DNA from: CANKJK01 sp964400405
GTDB lineage: Bacteria > Acidobacteriota > Vicinamibacteria > Vicinamibacterales > UBA2999
Direction of reading: 5' to 3'
Assembly: GCA_964400405.1 (NCBI GenBank)
Contig: CAYNUO010000012.1
Coordinates: 1-60,446, forward strand
Length of the DNA: 60,446 nt
Below the pieces are notes generated by a model. That model searched no databases. It saw only the letters and a list, made by a program, of their open reading frames with translations, and was not told the origin of the DNA. The position numbers were made by a program, and so were the translations under genes. Below are positions 43,287-52,488 of this stretch, piece after piece (the stretch's first letter is position 1; each line of letters opens with the position of its first letter).

Positions 43287-44639
43287 CTACGCTCCTGAAT
43301 TCCGGCGTTCACCGCCGGGACGTCCCTGGCCCCCTGGGGGCGCGCCGTTTGCGGGGGGCTGCCCGCCTGGCCCGCCCTGCCCGCCGCCCGCCGCGCCCCG
43401 CGGTCCGCCGGGCCCGCCGGGACGGCGCTGGCCGCCGGCCCCCCCGAGCAGGATGCGGTCGCCGTCGCGGAGCGCCGCGGCGCCCGTCGTGATGACGCGG
43501 TCCTGTTCCGTGACGCCAGAGGCGATCTCGAGGCGGTCGTCGTTCTCGATCCCGACCTCGATCGCCCGGAACGAGGCGATCTGATCATGGGCGACGAATA
43601 CGCCGCGCTTGCCGTCGAGGTCGACCACGGCATTGCGCGGCACGACCAGTGCGTTGGGGCGGTTCTCGGTCGTCACGTCGATGCGGGCGTACATCCCCGG
43701 CTTCAGGCGGTAGCCCGGGTTCGGAATCTCGACCTCGAGCTGTGCGGTGCGGGTCGTGGGGTCGAGTACCGGCGCGACGCGGGCGATGCGGCCCTTGAAC
43801 GACTCGCCGGGGTAGGCGTCAACGACGACGTTGGCGGTCTGCCCCTCGCGTACGCGGCGGAGATCCTTCTCGACGACGTTGGCGATCAGGCGGACGCGGT
43901 CGATGTCCACCACGTCGACGATCGGGGCGTTGGGCGACACGTACGCGCCAGGGTCGGCCGCGCGCCGCGCCACGAAGCCGTTGACGGGCGAGACGATGAG
44001 CGTGTTCGCGAGGATCACGCGCAGCTCCTCGAGCCTGGCCCTGTTCTGCATGACCTGCGCGCGCGCGAGGTCGAGCTGGGCCAGCGCGGCCTGGTTGCGC
44101 GCCTCGGCGTCGTCCAGCGTCTGGCGGGGCAGCAGCTGTCGTTCGAAGAGGCTCCTGGAGCGGTCGAGATTCGTCTGCGCGAACTTGAGGTCGGCCTCGC
44201 GCTGCCGCACGGTCGCGTTGCCCACTTCGAAGGAGGCTTCGGCCTGCTTGACCTGCTCAAGGAACTCGCGATCCTCGATCTTGCCGATGCGCGCGCCGCG
44301 CGCGACGCGGTCGCCGAGGCGGACGAACACGGCATCGAGGCGGCCGGCGGTCTTCGGGACGACGGCCACGGTGGCGTCGCCGACCAGATTGCCCACGACC
44401 GTGAGCTGTTCGGCGATGGCGCCGCGGCTGGGGGAGATCAGCTCGACGGTCATCGGCTGCCGGCCGAAGTTGCGCGGGCCGCCCGGTGCGCCACCGGGGC
44501 CGCCGGCACCACCGGGCCGGTTCTGCTGGGCGCCGCCCTGCTGTGGCGTGGACGACGTTCCGCCCAGCCCCAGGCGTTCACAGGCCGTCGTGGCGGACAG
44601 AAGAAAGAGGGCGAGCGCGAACGTCCCGGTGCGTGTCAT
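43287..44639 (-). CDS. RND periplasmic adaptor (HlyD/MFP family) with Gly/Pro-rich ends
   Basis: A 450-residue membrane-fusion protein linking the RND pump to TolC. It has a lipoprotein signal (TTACE), then a Gly/Pro/Asn-rich stretch of about 30 residues. A lipoyl domain, a helical hairpin (about 130-200), the beta-barrel and a membrane-proximal domain (LVVPRNAVVDLDG near 335) follow. The last 55 residues are again very rich in Gly, Pro and Arg. Both low-complexity ends are unusual for this family and probably disordered. ATG 44639; 2 nt separate it from the pump gene. Confidence 0.92.
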   Translation of the reverse strand: MTRTGTFALALFLLSATTACERLGLGGTSSTPQQGGAQQNRPGGAGGPGGAPGGPRNFGRQPMTVELISPSRGAIAEQLTVVGNLVGDATVAVVPKTAGRLDAVFVRLGDRVARGARIGKIEDREFLEQVKQAEASFEVGNATVRQREADLKFAQTNLDRSRSLFERQLLPRQTLDDAEARNQAALAQLDLARAQVMQNRARLEELRVILANTLIVSPVNGFVARRAADPGAYVSPNAPIVDVVDIDRVRLIANVVEKDLRRVREGQTANVVVDAYPGESFKGRIARVAPVLDPTTRTAQLEVEIPNPGYRLKPGMYARIDVTTENRPNALVVPRNAVVDLDGKRGVFVAHDQIASFRAIEVGIENDDRLEIASGVTEQDRVITTGAAALRDGDRILLGGAGGQRRPGGPGGPRGAAGGGQGGPGGQPPANGAPPGGQGRPGGERRNSGA

Positions 44640-44653
44640 CAAAACGGATATCC

Positions 44654-46375
44654 CTAGTTGCCGCCGAAGCCGGCGCCCGCAGCGCGAACGGTGGTGGTGG
44701 CGTTGCCGCCGCCGATGGTGGTCAGGCCGCCGGCGGTGCGTCCGGCGGCGGGCGCTTCCTGCGCCCGCTGGAAGTCGACGAGGGCCTTGCGATAGTCGAG
44801 CAGCGCACGCAGTTCCGTGTTCTGCGCGTCGGCGAGGTCCCGCTGGGCCTGCACGACGAAGAAGTTCGTCGACATGCCGACCTCGAACTTGCTCGTCTCG
44901 GCGTCGAGCCGCTTCTCGGCGAGACCCCGTGATGCCATGGCGGCCTGGTAGCGCGTCAGGCTGCTGTCCGCCATCAGCGCGGCGTTGGTGACCTCGGTCG
45001 CAACCTGGAGCTCCAGCTGGCGCTGCTGCGCCGTCGTCTGCTGCTTCTGCACGCGGGCGCGTGCGAGGTTGGCGTCGGCGACCGACCCGCCCAGCGGATA
45101 GCTGAAGCTGACCGACAGGTTCCACTGCGGCGCGGTAAACCGGCCGAGGGTACCCAGCGCGTCGCCGTAGCCGCTCGGAATGATCTGCTGCACCGTGCCG
45201 CCGAGGCCCTGGCGGATGAACTGCGGACCGCCGATGCCGCTCGCGCCGTAGCTGGCGGTCAGGTCGAGTGCCGGCAGGCGCTGGTCGGACAGGCCCCTGA
45301 TCGCGATGTCGTTGGACTGCATCTGCTGGCGCGCCTGCTGAAGGTCCGTCCGGTTTTCCAGCGCCCGTTTGACTGCGGCCTGCACGTCGAGGGGTTCGGC
45401 GGAGAAGGACGGCCGGTCAGTCGGGTTCAGTGAGGCGGTCCAGAGCGGATCGTCCGTGCCGCTGACGAGCAGCCGCTTCAGCGCCAGTTCGGCGGTGCGC
45501 GACGTGGCCTCGGCCTGTACCAGCGTCTGCCGCCGGAGCGCCTCCTCCGACTGCGCCTGCACGATGTCGATGGGTGCCAGCGTGCCGACTTCCACCCGGG
45601 AGGTGTTGTCCTCGACCAGCTTGGACGCCAGGGCGAGCGACCGCTTGGCGGCGTCCACGGCCTGGATGGCGTAGACGAGGTCCCAGTAGGCGTTCCGCAC
45701 GTTGGCCAGCGTCGTCACGACCAGTCCGCGCACGGCCAGCTCGGACATGTCCTGGTTGATCCGCGTCACGAGCAGCTGCTGCCGGGTCGTGTCGATCCGG
45801 AGGCCGCGGAGCAGCGGCTGCACCATGACCGCGTTGAAGGCGGAGTTGATGGTCGGGTTGCGCAGCGCGAACTGGTCGCTCTGCGTCAGGCGGTTATTGT
45901 TGAACGTCACCGCGAAGCTGCCGCCGCCGAACCGCAGGTTCTGCGCGATGCCCGTATTGCCGGTGAGCGTGCCCGTTTCGAGCACCGCGGCGCCGGCCGT
46001 CTGGCTGCGGCTGAAGGTCGTGGCGTTGCGGAGACCCGACGTGCTCGTCAGCGTCGGACGATAGCTGGCTTTCAGTGACGCGATCGAGAAGTCGAAGGTC
46101 TGCGGGTTCAGCCGCTCGACGGCGATGTCGAGGTTCCGCTCGAGCGCACGCTCGGTGGCGGCATCGAGCGTCAGGTTGACGGTCGCCGCGGCTGGCTGTG
46201 CCGGCGCAGCCGGCGCCTGCAGCGCAGGGACCCGCTCCGCGGCGAACCGCGCGGCGGCGTCGCGCGCCAGCGCGGCGACGCGGTCGGCGTCCTGCGCGGA
46301 CGACGCCGTGGGAGTCAGCAGGGTGCACCCTGCGAGCAGGCAGGGTACGAGCACGTGAGTACGGATGTCGGTCAT
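44654..46375 (-). CDS. TolC-family outer-membrane efflux protein
   Basis: A 573-residue outer-membrane channel, the third part of the RND system. The signal peptide ends at TASSAQD. Two OEP repeats of long helices and four strands are visible, with LTLDAATERALERNLDI near residue 52 and the second repeat from about 325. A short Gly/Ala/Thr-rich C-terminal tail (ATTTVRAAGAGFGGN) follows. It sits 14 nt from the adaptor gene and 2 nt from the CpxP-like gene, so the genes form one operon. Confidence 0.92.
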   Translation of the reverse strand: MTDIRTHVLVPCLLAGCTLLTPTASSAQDADRVAALARDAAARFAAERVPALQAPAAPAQPAAATVNLTLDAATERALERNLDIAVERLNPQTFDFSIASLKASYRPTLTSTSGLRNATTFSRSQTAGAAVLETGTLTGNTGIAQNLRFGGGSFAVTFNNNRLTQSDQFALRNPTINSAFNAVMVQPLLRGLRIDTTRQQLLVTRINQDMSELAVRGLVVTTLANVRNAYWDLVYAIQAVDAAKRSLALASKLVEDNTSRVEVGTLAPIDIVQAQSEEALRRQTLVQAEATSRTAELALKRLLVSGTDDPLWTASLNPTDRPSFSAEPLDVQAAVKRALENRTDLQQARQQMQSNDIAIRGLSDQRLPALDLTASYGASGIGGPQFIRQGLGGTVQQIIPSGYGDALGTLGRFTAPQWNLSVSFSYPLGGSVADANLARARVQKQQTTAQQRQLELQVATEVTNAALMADSSLTRYQAAMASRGLAEKRLDAETSKFEVGMSTNFFVVQAQRDLADAQNTELRALLDYRKALVDFQRAQEAPAAGRTAGGLTTIGGGNATTTVRAAGAGFGGN

Positions 46376-46377
46376 GG

Positions 46378-46821
46378 TCAGTGAGTGGAACGCTTGCCGG
46401 GCTTGCGGGCGCCGCGGCCGCGCTCGTGATGCAGGGCATCCAGGCCCGTGCGCTGATCGGGGGAGAGCACGCGCCGCATCTGGAGCAGCATCAGCGTGCG
46501 TGACTTGTTCAGTTCGCCGCGGGCGGCTTCCACCAGTTCGATCTGGCGGACGACGGGCGCATCCTCGCTGGAGCGCTCGATGAGCGCCGTCAGCTCCTGC
46601 TCCGCGTTCTCGAGCCGCTCGATCCCGGCATGCAGCGACGGTCGCGCCTGCTCGAAGATGTCGTTGATCCGCCGGCTCTGATCGGCGGACAGCGCCAGGC
46701 GCTTCTGCACGGTTTCATCCTTCCACCACTTGAACCCCTGTGCATAGGCCGGAGCCGTTGCCATGAGACAAGCCGCGACAAGAATCGCCGGGCGGAGGCG
46801 CGTGTTGAGCAGGGCGTGCAT
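46378..46821 (-). CDS. CpxP/Spy-like periplasmic protein
   Basis: A 147-residue exported helical protein. The signal peptide runs from ATG 46821 (MHALLNTRLRP) to PAYAQ. The mature part has the LTxxQ-type pattern: LALSADQSRRINDIF near residue 45 and VLSPDQRTGLDAL near 120, in a hooked four-helix arrangement. Relatives (CpxP, Spy, CnrX, ZraP) sense metal or envelope stress or act as chaperones. It is 2 nt from the tolC gene and 52 nt after ispH. Its genuine role here is inferred from family and context. Confidence 0.75.
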   Translation of the reverse strand: MHALLNTRLRPAILVAACLMATAPAYAQGFKWWKDETVQKRLALSADQSRRINDIFEQARPSLHAGIERLENAEQELTALIERSSEDAPVVRQIELVEAARGELNKSRTLMLLQMRRVLSPDQRTGLDALHHERGRGARKPGKRSTH

Positions 46822-46873
46822 GCCTCTGGATACGCCAGCCTGACCGGGGCCGTTTACCGCCAAACCGGGGGGC

Positions 46874-48076
46874 TCAGGCCGGCTGTCCGGACGCCAGCGA
46901 GGCGAGCCGGTGAATCGTCCGTTCGACCACGCTGTCCGGGGTCGAGGCCCCCGACGTCAGGCCGATGGTGACCGGGCCGTCTTCGGGCAGCCAGTCCGTC
47001 GCGACACGCTCTGCCGGCTGTCCGACGGGCTTGTGCCGCAGTGCCGACGGTGACTCCAGACACGACGGGTCGGCCACGTGATAGGTGGGGACGTGGGTCG
47101 AGGACATCCGGGCAAGATTGCAGGTGTTGCTGCTGTTGTAGCCCCCGATGACGATCATCAGATCGAGCGCGCGCGTCGCGAGCAGGTGCTCGACGGCGTC
47201 CTGGCGATCCTGGGTCGCGCTGCAGATCGTGTCGAAGGAGCGGAAGCGGAAGGCCGTCTCGGAGGTCCCGTACCGGGCCTCGATCGCGTCGCGGAACATC
47301 GCCCCGATGGCGAGTGACTCCGTGCTGAGCATCGTGGTCTGGTTCGCGCAGCCGATGTGCTGCAGGTCGCGGTCCGGATCGAAGCCCGGCGACGTGGCCG
47401 CCGCGAACCGCTCGAGGAACGCCGTCCGGTCTCCGCCGTCGCGGATGTAGTCGCAGGCGACCCTGGCCTCGTCCTCGTTCAGCACGATGAGGTAGTGGCC
47501 GACGCCGGCGTTCAGCGCCTGGGAGGCCGTGGCCTGCGTTTCCTCGTGCCAGTGCTTGCCGTGGATGACGGAGGTAAATCCCTCCTCGGCGTAGCGGCGG
47601 ACGTTCTTCCAGACGTTGAGGACGCTGCCACAGGTCGTGTCGACCAGCGTGCAGCCGCGCCGGTCCAGCTGCTGCAGCGTTTCGAGCGTGACGCCGAAGG
47701 CGGGCAGGATGACGACCTGCGCGGGCGTGAGCTGGTCGATGGATTCACCGTCGTCGCTGAGGAACCGGATGCCCTGACGCCGCAGCTCCTCGTTCACGTG
47801 AGGGTTGTGGATGATCTCGCCGGTCAGGAAGACGTCACGGTCCGGAAAGCGGTGGCGCGTCTGGTACGCGTAGTCCACGGCCCGGTCGACGCCGTAACAG
47901 AACCCGAACTCACGCGCCATGTGGATGACGAGCCGGCCCGAGCGGTACTCGTAGTCCTGCTCCTTGATCGTCTTGACCAGCTGGCTGTGGTAACTGCCGA
48001 TGAGAAGCGGCTGGACCTCGTGCTTGAGGTCCAGTCCCTTTCGGAAGATCTGGGTCGTCACCGGGCCCACTACCAC
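46874..48076 (-). CDS. ispH: 4-hydroxy-3-methylbut-2-enyl diphosphate reductase, long form
   Basis: A 400-residue [4Fe-4S] enzyme of the MEP pathway that yields IPP and DMAPP. Three cluster cysteines are in FCYGV (about 60), TTCGSV (about 149) and NTCNLA (about 317). E and H residues of the active site are in GKHWHEET. At 400 residues it belongs to the long form seen in cyanobacteria and plants and not to the 316-residue E. coli type. GTG 48076 overlaps the anti-sigma stop by 7 nt. Confidence 0.94.
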   Translation of the reverse strand: MVVGPVTTQIFRKGLDLKHEVQPLLIGSYHSQLVKTIKEQDYEYRSGRLVIHMAREFGFCYGVDRAVDYAYQTRHRFPDRDVFLTGEIIHNPHVNEELRRQGIRFLSDDGESIDQLTPAQVVILPAFGVTLETLQQLDRRGCTLVDTTCGSVLNVWKNVRRYAEEGFTSVIHGKHWHEETQATASQALNAGVGHYLIVLNEDEARVACDYIRDGGDRTAFLERFAAATSPGFDPDRDLQHIGCANQTTMLSTESLAIGAMFRDAIEARYGTSETAFRFRSFDTICSATQDRQDAVEHLLATRALDLMIVIGGYNSSNTCNLARMSSTHVPTYHVADPSCLESPSALRHKPVGQPAERVATDWLPEDGPVTIGLTSGASTPDSVVERTIHRLASLASGQPA

Positions 48077-48639
48077 GCCGGATCGTTCAGCTCGGCCAGC
48101 GGTGTCAGCTCATGCAGCGACCGCACGTCGGCGACCGGGCCGAGGCTGGCGGACTCGATCGCGTTGAGGAGGTCGTCATCGGCTGGGACGTAGACCGCCG
48201 GCCGGAGTGCCTGCTGGACGGTGGCCTGGGTCGCGGGCGCCGAGGTGGTCATGGGCCGGACCGGCCCTCCGCCGTGTGTCCAGCGTCCGAGCGCCAGTCC
48301 GACGATGAGACCGGCTGCCGCGGCGGCCATCCATCGCGGCCGTGCGCGCAGCGACGGTGCGGCCGGGGCCACCGTGCCGGGGAAGGGCACGACGCGGGCC
48401 GTCCGGTGTTCGTCCACCGCGGCCAGGACCCGCTCCCGTGACGCCGCGATGCGTGCAGGCGGGAACGCCTTCTCGAAGGCGGCTTCGTCGGTGGTCACCA
48501 CGGTCCGTGCAAAGGTTTCGAGCGCGGCGAGGCGCGCCTGGCACGCCTCACAGGAGGCGAGGTGCGCGTCGTCGTGCGCACCGGTGTGCGGCGCGTCGAG
48601 GAAGTCGTGAAGGCGGAGATCGCTCAGGTGACGGCTCAT
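48070..48639 (-). CDS. anti-sigma factor with zinc-binding N-terminus
   Basis: A 189-residue membrane-bound anti-sigma factor. The N-terminal zinc-associated motif HxxxCxxC is present as HLASCEAC near residue 26. A single transmembrane helix (about 103-122, WMAAAAAGLIVGLALGRW) separates it from a short extracytoplasmic tail. It should hold the neighbouring ECF sigma factor inactive and release it on an envelope or redox signal. The start is 4 nt after the sigma gene's stop, and its own stop overlaps ispH by 7 nt. Confidence 0.88.
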   Translation of the reverse strand: MSRHLSDLRLHDFLDAPHTGAHDDAHLASCEACQARLAALETFARTVVTTDEAAFEKAFPPARIAASRERVLAAVDEHRTARVVPFPGTVAPAAPSLRARPRWMAAAAAGLIVGLALGRWTHGGGPVRPMTTSAPATQATVQQALRPAVYVPADDDLLNAIESASLGPVADVRSLHELTPLAELNDPAW

Positions 48640-48643
48640 CGTG

Positions 48644-49282
48644 TCAGCGCTCCAGAAGTCCGCGGAGACGGCGAAGGGCGCGGAAGAGGTGTACGCGGAC
48701 GGTGGCTTCGGTCAGGCCCAGCGCATCGCTGACGTCGGCCGGGGAGTGCCCGCTCAGATAGCGCAGCACGAACACCTGACGCTGACGGGGCGGGAGTTCC
48801 GAGAGAGCCGCGCTGAGCGCGCTCGCGCTTGCCTTCGACAGCACGCGGGCCTCGGGCGACGGCGAGTTCGAGACGGGCTCCAGGCGGGTCGCGTCCTCGG
48901 ACAACGGCAGCACCCAGCGCAGCCGGCGGCCCCGGGCCTTCTGCCGGTCCAGGCAGCCGTTGATGAGGATCCGGGTGAACCAGACCTCGAATGGCCGAGT
49001 TTCGGAATAGGAGGTCATGTGCAGAAACACTTTCAGGAACGCGTCCTGGACCGCTTCCTCAGTCTCGCCGGCGTCACGCAGGTAGCTGTAGGCAATCCGC
49101 AAGGCCCTCCGGTGGAGCACATCCACCAGCGTCGCGAAGCGATCCCGTGCTTCGTCCCGATGACCGGACACCAGCAGACGCTTGATCCCGCTCGCAATCT
49201 GCGAGGCCTCGCTCAGCGGCGCGAGGTCCTGCGCAACGGCGACGGCGGGCAGCGGTACGGGTGAACGGGAACGTGTCGGCAT
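48644..49282 (-). CDS. ECF-type RNA polymerase sigma factor
   Basis: A 212-residue extracytoplasmic-function sigma factor. Region 2 (about 42-110) includes YSYLRDAGETEEAVQDAFLKVF, and region 4 (about 150-205) includes LPPRQRQVFVLRYLSGHSPADVSDALGLTEATVRVHLFRA. It is directly followed by an anti-sigma gene, as is usual for the class. The ATG at 49282 comes 30 nt after an in-frame TAA, so the start is unambiguous. On the minus strand upstream a TATAGT at about 49321-49326 could be a -10 element, but no ECF-type own promoter was recognised. Confidence 0.93.
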   Translation of the reverse strand: MPTRSRSPVPLPAVAVAQDLAPLSEASQIASGIKRLLVSGHRDEARDRFATLVDVLHRRALRIAYSYLRDAGETEEAVQDAFLKVFLHMTSYSETRPFEVWFTRILINGCLDRQKARGRRLRWVLPLSEDATRLEPVSNSPSPEARVLSKASASALSAALSELPPRQRQVFVLRYLSGHSPADVSDALGLTEATVRVHLFRALRRLRGLLER

Positions 49283-49416
49283 GTAATACCGGCGGACCGG
49301 CGGAAGCGTTTACTTGCATCAACTATAGCCGCAAAGCCTACTGTTAACTTGTGTTACGCTGACCATCTCCCCGGGGCACCAAACCCCCATTTGCAGCAGA
49401 AAGGTCACAGCGGCAC
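49283..49416. promoter_or_regulatory. divergent promoter region of ECF sigma gene and pckA
   Basis: A relatively AT-rich region of 134 bp. It holds a TATAGT on the minus strand, a palindromic GTTAAC near 49344 and TTACGCT on the plus strand. No -10/-35 pair scores well in either direction, so individual promoters are not called. Confidence 0.45.
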
Positions 49417-51009
49417 ATGAGCGAGCAGGCAGGTAAGAACCTCCAGGCCATCGGCTTCCCCCAGACCGGCACACAGCTTTGGAACCTCAGTGAGCCGGCG
49501 TTGTATGAGGAGGCCGTTCGACGGTCCGAGGGCGTTCTGACTGCCGACGGAACGTTCGCCTGCCGCACGGGCACTCACACGGGACGTTCAGCGAACGACA
49601 AGTTCTTCGTCAAAGAGCCCTCGAGCGAGCAGCACATCCATTGGGGGACGACCAACCGGCCCATCGACGAGGCGCACTTCAACGCGCTCCACCAGGACAT
49701 GGCGGCCTTCGCGAAGAGCAAGGACGTCTTCGTGCTCGACGCCTGGGCCGGCGCGGACCACGGGTACCGGATGCCCGTCCGGGTCGTGACCGAGTTCGCG
49801 TGGCACAACCTGTTCGCGCGGAACATGTTCATCCCCGAGAACGACCAGGCGGCGCGCGATGCGCACAAGCCGGAGTTCACGGTCGTCGACCTCCCGAACT
49901 TCAAGGCCGACCCCGCGAAGCACGGCACGCGTTCCGAGACGTTCATCATCGTGCACATGGGCAGGCGCCTGGTGCTGATCGGCGGCACGAACTACGCGGG
50001 TGAAATCAAGAAGTCCGTCTTCACCATCCTGAACTACACCCTGCCGCTCAAGGGCGTGCTCTCGATGCACTGCTCGGCGAACATCGGCGCGAAGGGTGAC
50101 ACGGCTCTCTTCTTCGGCCTCTCCGGCACCGGCAAGACGACGCTCTCGAGCGACCCGGCGCGGCAGCTCATCGGCGACGACGAGCACGGGTGGAGCGATA
50201 CCGGCACCTTCAACTTCGAAGGCGGCTGCTACGCGAAGGTCATCAAGCTGTCGAAGGAAGCCGAGCCCCAGATCTACGCGGCGTCGCGCCGCTTCGGGAC
50301 GATTCTCGAGAACGTCGTCGTCGACCCCGTGACGCGCGCCATCAACTTCGACGACGGCTCGCTGACGGAGAACACGCGCAGCTCGTATCCGCTCCGCTTC
50401 ATCGACAACGCCGTGGCAGCGGGGAAGGGCGGGCATCCCGCCAACGTCGTGATGCTGTGCGCGGACGCCTACGGCGTGCTGCCGCCCATCGCCCGGCTGT
50501 CCCCGGACGCGGCCGCCTATCACTTCCTGTCCGGCTACACGGCCCGCGTGGCGGGGACCGAGAAGGGCGTAACCGAGCCGAAGGCGACCTTCAGCACGTG
50601 CTTCGGCGCCCCGTTCCTGCCGCTGGCTCCGGGTGTCTACGCCAAGATGCTCACGGAGAAGATCGCGAAGCACAACGCCCGCGTGTGGCTGGTCAACACG
50701 GGGTGGACCGGCGGCCCGTACGGCGTCGGCAGCCGCATGAAGATCGCCTACACGCGCGCGATGATCAACGCGGCGCTGAACGGCGAGCTGGACGGCGTCG
50801 AATATCGCCGCCATCCGCAGCTGAACGTCGACGTGCCGACCTCGTGCCCGGGTGTGCCGGCCACGGTGCTCGACCCCCGCTCGACCTGGCCCGATCCCGC
50901 GGCGTACGACGCGCAGGTCGCGAAGCTCGCGGGCATGTTCGTCGAGAACTTCAAGACCTTCGAGGCGGGTGTCACGGCCGCCGTCAAGGATGCCGGTCCG
51001 CGGGCCTAG
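49417..51009 (+). CDS. pckA: phosphoenolpyruvate carboxykinase (ATP)
   Basis: A 530-residue ATP-dependent PEPCK that converts oxaloacetate to PEP for gluconeogenesis. Kinase-1a P-loop GLSGTGKTTLS is near residue 230, and the catalytic Lys/His block is in KGDTALFFGLS and MHCSANIG. DDEHGWSD near 249 and a GRSANDKF near 52 complete the family pattern. Length matches E. coli PckA (540). Preceded by the divergent region; a following gatB gene starts 28 nt after its stop. Confidence 0.97.
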   Translation: MSEQAGKNLQAIGFPQTGTQLWNLSEPALYEEAVRRSEGVLTADGTFACRTGTHTGRSANDKFFVKEPSSEQHIHWGTTNRPIDEAHFNALHQDMAAFAKSKDVFVLDAWAGADHGYRMPVRVVTEFAWHNLFARNMFIPENDQAARDAHKPEFTVVDLPNFKADPAKHGTRSETFIIVHMGRRLVLIGGTNYAGEIKKSVFTILNYTLPLKGVLSMHCSANIGAKGDTALFFGLSGTGKTTLSSDPARQLIGDDEHGWSDTGTFNFEGGCYAKVIKLSKEAEPQIYAASRRFGTILENVVVDPVTRAINFDDGSLTENTRSSYPLRFIDNAVAAGKGGHPANVVMLCADAYGVLPPIARLSPDAAAYHFLSGYTARVAGTEKGVTEPKATFSTCFGAPFLPLAPGVYAKMLTEKIAKHNARVWLVNTGWTGGPYGVGSRMKIAYTRAMINAALNGELDGVEYRRHPQLNVDVPTSCPGVPATVLDPRSTWPDPAAYDAQVAKLAGMFVENFKTFEAGVTAAVKDAGPRA

Positions 51010-51036
51010 GCCCCGCGGATCTCAGGTCACGGCACG

Positions 51037-52488
51037 GTGCAGTACGAAGCTGTCATCGGGCTTGAGGTCCACGCCCATCTGCTGACCCGTACGAAGATCT
51101 TCTGCGGGTGCTCGACCGCGTTCGGCGCGCCGCCCAACGCGCAGGTGTGTCCGGTCTGTCTCGGCCTCCCCGGGGCGCTGCCGGTCCTCAACCGGCAGGC
51201 CGTCGACTACGCGATCAAGGCCGCGCTGGCGCTCGGTTGCGAGGTCCAGCGGGAGTCGATCTTCGCCCGGAAGAACTACTTCTATCCGGACCTCCCGAAG
51301 GGCTATCAGATCTCCCAGTACGAACGGCCCCTCGCGTTGAACGGTGCGATCGACCTGACCGTCGATGGCGAGGCGTGCCACGTCGGCATCACCCGCGTGC
51401 ACATGGAAGAGGACGCGGGGAAGTCGCTGCACGAGGGCTTTCTCGACTCCACACGCCGGAGCTACATCGACCTCAACCGGAGCGGCGTGCCGCTCATCGA
51501 GATCGTCAGCGAGCCCGACATGCGGACGGCGGCGCAGGCGGCCGAGTACTTCAGCCGGCTGAAGGCGCTGCTGGTGTGGATCGGCGTCAACGACGGGAAC
51601 ATGGAGGAAGGCTCGCTCCGCTGCGACGCCAACGTCTCCGTGCGGCCGGTGGGGCAGACGACGCTCGGCACGAAGGCCGAGGTGAAGAACGTCAATTCCT
51701 TCCGGTATCTCGAGAAGGCGATCGAGTACGAGATCGCCCGGCAGATCGAGCTTGTGTCGCACGGCGGGTCCGTGACGCAGGAGACCCGCCTCTTCGATTC
51801 ATCCACCGGCAAGACGCAGTCGATGCGCAGCAAGGAACAGGCGCATGACTACCGGTATTTCCCGGAGCCGGACCTGCCGCCGCTGGTTGTCGACGCCGGC
51901 CGCCTGGAGGCGGTGCGGCGCACGATGCCGGAGTTGCCGGAAGCCCGCCGTCAGCGCTTCGTTGCCGAATACGGCGTTCCCGCCTACGATGCCGGCGTGC
52001 TGACGCAATCTGCCGAGACGGCGGCGTATTTCGAGGCGGCGGTGGCGGCCTGCGGCAACGCCAAGGCGGCGAGCAACTGGATCATGGGCGACGTCCTGCG
52101 CCGGGTGAAGGAACACGAGCTCGCGATCGCCGCGTTCCCGATCAACCCGGTCATGCTCGGCGGCCTCGTCAAGCTGGTCGACAAGGGCACGATCAGCAGC
52201 GCGATGGCGAAAGACGTCTTCGCGAAGATGTTCGACTCGGGCCGGTCGGCGGACGAGATCGTGGCCGCGGAGGGGCTGGCCCAGATCGGCGACACGGGCG
52301 CGATTGAAGCCATCGTGCGCGAGGTCCTTGCCGCGAACGCCGACGCCGTGGCGCAGTACCGCGCCGGCAAGCAGCAGACGTTCGGCTTCCTGGTCGGCCA
52401 GGTCATGAAGGCGAGCAAGGGCAAGGTGAATCCGCAGCTGGCCAACCAGGTCTTGAAGGACGCGCTCGCGCAGCAGGAGCCGGTGTAG
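51037..52488 (+). CDS. gatB: Asp-tRNA(Asn)/Glu-tRNA(Gln) amidotransferase subunit B
   Basis: A 483-residue subunit B of GatCAB, which carries the kinase and tRNA-binding part of indirect Gln/Asn-tRNA synthesis. Hallmarks are IGLEVHAHL near residue 6, CPVCLGLPGALPVLN near 42, FARKNYFYPDLPKGYQISQY near 75, and the C-terminal YqeY-like domain. GTG 51037 gives the canonical start. gatA and gatC are not in the window. Its TAG stop is directly followed by the ftsE start. Confidence 0.97.
   Translation: MQYEAVIGLEVHAHLLTRTKIFCGCSTAFGAPPNAQVCPVCLGLPGALPVLNRQAVDYAIKAALALGCEVQRESIFARKNYFYPDLPKGYQISQYERPLALNGAIDLTVDGEACHVGITRVHMEEDAGKSLHEGFLDSTRRSYIDLNRSGVPLIEIVSEPDMRTAAQAAEYFSRLKALLVWIGVNDGNMEEGSLRCDANVSVRPVGQTTLGTKAEVKNVNSFRYLEKAIEYEIARQIELVSHGGSVTQETRLFDSSTGKTQSMRSKEQAHDYRYFPEPDLPPLVVDAGRLEAVRRTMPELPEARRQRFVAEYGVPAYDAGVLTQSAETAAYFEAAVAACGNAKAASNWIMGDVLRRVKEHELAIAAFPINPVMLGGLVKLVDKGTISSAMAKDVFAKMFDSGRSADEIVAAEGLAQIGDTGAIEAIVREVLAANADAVAQYRAGKQQTFGFLVGQVMKASKGKVNPQLANQVLKDALAQQEPV

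Noticed and set aside
49321..49344. TATAGT and GTTAAC as a defined -10/-35 pair for the ECF sigma gene.
   Set aside because: The spacer would be about 14-15 bp, which is too short, so only a general promoter region is called.
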